A stretch of 42,353 nt of DNA from Bacillota bacterium. GTDB lineage: Bacteria; Bacillota; Clostridia; Christensenellales; UMGS416. This document shows, piece by piece, positions 40,287-42,353 of this stretch (position 1 is the stretch's first letter; each line of letters starts with the position of its first letter). Under the pieces are notes generated by a model. That model did not search any database. It worked only from the letters and a program-made list of their open reading frames with translations, and was not told the DNA's origin. A program made the position numbers and the translations under genes. The DNA lies in assembly GCA_023428265.1 (NCBI GenBank), contig JAEYYW010000092.1, forward strand, positions 1 to 42,353, given 5' to 3'.

Positions 40287-40759
40287 TGCGGCTGGTCACC
40301 CTCCCAAAGGTCGCCGATCACATAATCGACGAACAGCTTGCCGTCCAGATGCCCGATCTCGTGCACCAGTGCAAGCGCCATGATTTCATCGCCCTCAATC
40401 TCAAATTTGCGGCCAAGGCGGTCGTAGGCCCGCACCTTCACATGGGCCGGGCGGATTGTGCGGCCCCGCTTGCCGGGCAGGGAAAGGCAGCCTTCCTCAA
40501 ACTCTGCCTCGCCGGAGGTTTCGATGATCTCCGGGTTCACAAGCTCAATGAGCCCCTCGCCCAGGTCGATCACAGCCACGCGCCGCAGCACGCCCACCTG
40601 GGGCGCGGCAAGCCCGGCGCCGTCTGGCGCGGCATGCATCGTGTCAAACAAATCGTCTATCAAATTGCTCAGTTTTTGATCAAAAACGGTTACCGGCTTG
40701 GAAATACGCCGGAGCTCAGCCTCGTTTTTATCTGTCGTCAGTATCTTTCTCAGTGCCAA
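40283..40759 (-). CDS. def: Peptide deformylase
   Basis: Removes the N-formyl group from new proteins. The three motifs are complete: GAGLAAPQ at 47-54, EGCLSLPG with Cys91, and HEIGH with His133, Glu134, His137 binding the metal. Initiation is assigned to TTG 40759, because AGAGGTGA precedes it and the product then starts MALRKIL, the usual deformylase N-terminus. A longer reading from TTG 40795 would add 12 atypical residues. The 147 bp between it and the upstream gene contain an AT-rich TATGATAATAT stretch that may be a promoter. Confidence 0.93.
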   Translation of the reverse strand: MALRKILTTDKNEAELRRISKPVTVFDQKLSNLIDDLFDTMHAAPDGAGLAAPQVGVLRRVAVIDLGEGLIELVNPEIIETSGEAEFEEGCLSLPGKRGRTIRPAHVKVRAYDRLGRKFEIEGDEIMALALVHEIGHLDGKLFVDYVIGDLWEGDQPQ

Positions 40760-40906
40760 CGGATTCACCTCTATCTTAGAATTGGCATTTACCAACTGGA
40801 ATATTGCCTAAACAGAGATATATTATCATAAAATGTGCGTTGCCGCCACTGTGAGACCAGGAATGGCGGTTGTTTTACATACAGAAACACATGCATGGAG
40901 CCTTTA

Positions 40907-41728
40907 TCACAAAATGTTTGGCCCACGATAGCGTGGGCAAACTGCAGGATCGGCATATTCGCCGATCCGCACCGCATATTGGGGGCAGAAGTTGTAGCAC
41001 CGCAAGCAGGCAGTGCAGCCCGGCAGCACGGAGAAAACACCGTTTTCAAACCGGAAGCTTTGGGTGGGGCACTCCCGCACGCAGCGCATGCAGCGGCTGC
41101 ACCGGTCCATCTCCACAGAGATTTGCTGATAATTCTTTTCCGCTTTCTTCCCAAGCGTGCTGCGAATGATCACACCGGCGGCCAGATATGGGCCCACGCC
41201 GGTGATCCAGCGCCTGCCGGACGCAAGCCTGGGCACCAACGCGCTGATTTGCCCGCGGGCGCGGTCAAACCTCTTCCGCATCGCTTTGGCGCTCAGTTTC
41301 CCCGCCTTCATCGCCGGTGTGGACACATTGTTGCACAGGCGCAAGTTCAGGTGGGCTGCCATGGTCAAGCCGCTGCCACGCAGCAACCCAGCCGCGCAGA
41401 AGGGGCCAAACCCATTCACATAGGCGAATGTGCAAAGGAACACGGCGGGCTTCCTGACGCGCTCCTCCCGGAGCCGCCGCCCAAAGCCCAGTATAAACTC
41501 CCGCATGATGCGGGGCATGCCCGCAGCGTAGATGGGGTAGGCAAAGCCGACATAATCCGCGCCGCGCGCCCGCTCCAGAAGCGCCGGGTCCGTGGGGTCC
41601 AGCCTGTCAATGGAAACGGCTTCAGCCGCATGGCCGCCGGCCTCGGCCTGCCGGCAAAACGTTTCTGCCGCCCATTTCGTGTTGCCGGTGCCGCTGAAAT
41701 AAAAGACCAGTATATCCAAGCCCTTCAC
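40907..41728 (-). CDS. EFR1-type flavodoxin-ferredoxin protein
   Basis: A 273-residue electron-transfer protein. The N-terminal flavodoxin-like domain has VFYFSGTGNT (8-17) for FMN phosphate and AYPIYAAGMPRIM. The C-terminal part has two [4Fe-4S] motifs: Cys210, 213, 216, 220 (CSRCMRCVRECP) and Cys238, 241, 244, 248 (CTACLRCYNFCP). The EFR1 group is typical of anaerobes and has no defined partner. GTG 41728 is assumed; TTG 41719 has better spacing from the GGGAG. It sits 5 bp after priA, interrupting the usual priA-def-fmt order. Confidence 0.88.
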   Translation of the reverse strand: MKGLDILVFYFSGTGNTKWAAETFCRQAEAGGHAAEAVSIDRLDPTDPALLERARGADYVGFAYPIYAAGMPRIMREFILGFGRRLREERVRKPAVFLCTFAYVNGFGPFCAAGLLRGSGLTMAAHLNLRLCNNVSTPAMKAGKLSAKAMRKRFDRARGQISALVPRLASGRRWITGVGPYLAAGVIIRSTLGKKAEKNYQQISVEMDRCSRCMRCVRECPTQSFRFENGVFSVLPGCTACLRCYNFCPQYAVRIGEYADPAVCPRYRGPNIL

Positions 41729-41733
41729 ACTCC

Positions 41734-42353
41734 CTACAGCATGCTCACCGGATCAACCTCCAGCGTGGCCACAGACCCACCGGGCTGGGGTTTTGTGACA
41801 ATCTCCGCCAGCGCATCCTCAATGGCCCGGCCATGGGGCTCCGGCCACACCTTCAGCACCAACTGGTGGCGGAACCGGGCGTTGATGCGGGCAAGCGGCG
41901 CCGGCGTGAGCTCCATCAGCAGCACCTGGCGCTGAAATTCGGGATACAGGCCCAGGAAAAGCTCCAGTTCCTCATAGGCCCGCTTTGCGTCAAAAATGGC
42001 GGCCTTTTCATCCTCATTGACAAACAGCGCCCGCATCAGTCTGGTAAACGGCGGGAACTGGCTGGCCTGGCGGATCTCCAGTTCCTCCTGATAGAAAGCA
42101 TGGTAATCGTGCCGGGCGGCGGCTTGCACGGCGTAGTGGCTGACGGAATAGGTTTGTATCAGCACCTTGCCCGGCCTGTGGGCCCGGCCGGCCCGCCCCG
42201 CCACCTGCGCCATGAGCTGATAGGCTCGCTCCGCGCTGCGATAATCCGGCAGATAGAGCTGGGCGTCTGCCGCCAGCACGCCCACCAGCGTGACATCGGG
42301 AAAGTCCAGCCCCTTGGCGATCATCTGGGTGCCCACCAGCACCCGGGCCTCGC
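41734..42353 (-). CDS. priA: Primosomal protein N' (PriA helicase), C-terminal part
   Basis: The C-terminal 206 residues of PriA, the 3'-5' helicase that restarts replication forks; the rest lies beyond the right edge. Helicase motif V appears as VLVGTQMIAKGLDFP and motif VI as MAQVAGRAGRAHRPGKV. PriA-specific stretches follow: LIQTYSVSHYAV, EEL(E)IR..QFPPF and the C-terminal domain PAPLARINARFRHQLVLK. The frame runs out of the window (EAR before VLVG). It heads the def-fmt-rsmB series. Confidence 0.96.
   Translation of the reverse strand, partial: EARVLVGTQMIAKGLDFPDVTLVGVLAADAQLYLPDYRSAERAYQLMAQVAGRAGRAHRPGKVLIQTYSVSHYAVQAAARHDYHAFYQEELEIRQASQFPPFTRLMRALFVNEDEKAAIFDAKRAYEELELFLGLYPEFQRQVLLMELTPAPLARINARFRHQLVLKVWPEPHGRAIEDALAEIVTKPQPGGSVATLEVDPVSML

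Noticed and set aside
40921..40938. GCCCACG/CGTGGGC hairpin as terminator of the EFR1 gene
   Set aside because: It lies within the last codons of the gene and is not followed by a T run.

Overview
The window is GC-rich, gene-dense bacterial chromosome and reads as an anaerobic Clostridia-type Firmicute. Evidence: a PrkC/PP2C/RsgA/Rpe/ThiN gene string downstream of priA-def-fmt-rsmB-rlmN, a perfect CIRCE (HrcA) operator, an EFR1-type flavodoxin/ferredoxin protein, SpoVB/MurJ-type and U32 family proteins, and strong AGGAGG ribosome sites. The species cannot be fixed from sequence alone; a lineage near Christensenellales or Oscillospirales is a guess. No rRNA, tRNA or CRISPR array was seen.

Left end (1-3.5 kb): a lysine/amino-acid block. 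dapA and dapB are on the minus strand, and dapB continues in frame into aspartokinase-like ACT domains and off the window edge. Divergently placed are an Lrp/AsnC regulator and a LysE-type exporter with overlapping ends. Then (3.5-8.6 kb, minus) come a double VOC-domain protein and a PHP phosphoesterase / small ART-like protein / SF2 helicase operon. The helicase is split into two frames at an A5 run that is both slippery and Shine-Dalgarno-like.

Middle (8.6-20.7 kb): single-gene units. They are an alpha/beta hydrolase with a near-leaderless promoter, a membrane protein, htpG under CIRCE control, a SpoVB/MurJ-like flippase, an AraC/effector-binding regulator, two multi-pass membrane proteins, a cupin, a zinc-ribbon protein behind a long structured RNA leader, a DUF2500 protein and a TPR-like membrane protein.

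20.7-22.1 kb is a repeat island. A REP-associated tyrosine transposase (RAYT) lies between two arrays of about 70-bp units, each carrying a 9-bp hairpin, plus a 22-bp tandem repeat. Next to it are uvrC (again with a near-leaderless promoter), a MoxR-DUF58-DUF4129 operon, a C39-like protein and a large U32 protein.

Right end (30.9-42.35 kb, all minus): a long, tightly overlapped housekeeping series, priA (partial)-EFR1-def-fmt-rsmB-rlmN-PP2C-prkC-rsgA-rpe-thiN-P-loop kinase-lipoprotein. It links translation initiation and rRNA methylation to a PASTA kinase/phosphatase pair and a ribosome-assembly GTPase. The best candidates for new biology are the DapB-ACT fusion, the split helicase operon, the 208-nt closed RNA structure at 18.7-18.9 kb, and the RAYT/REP island with compensatory hairpin changes.
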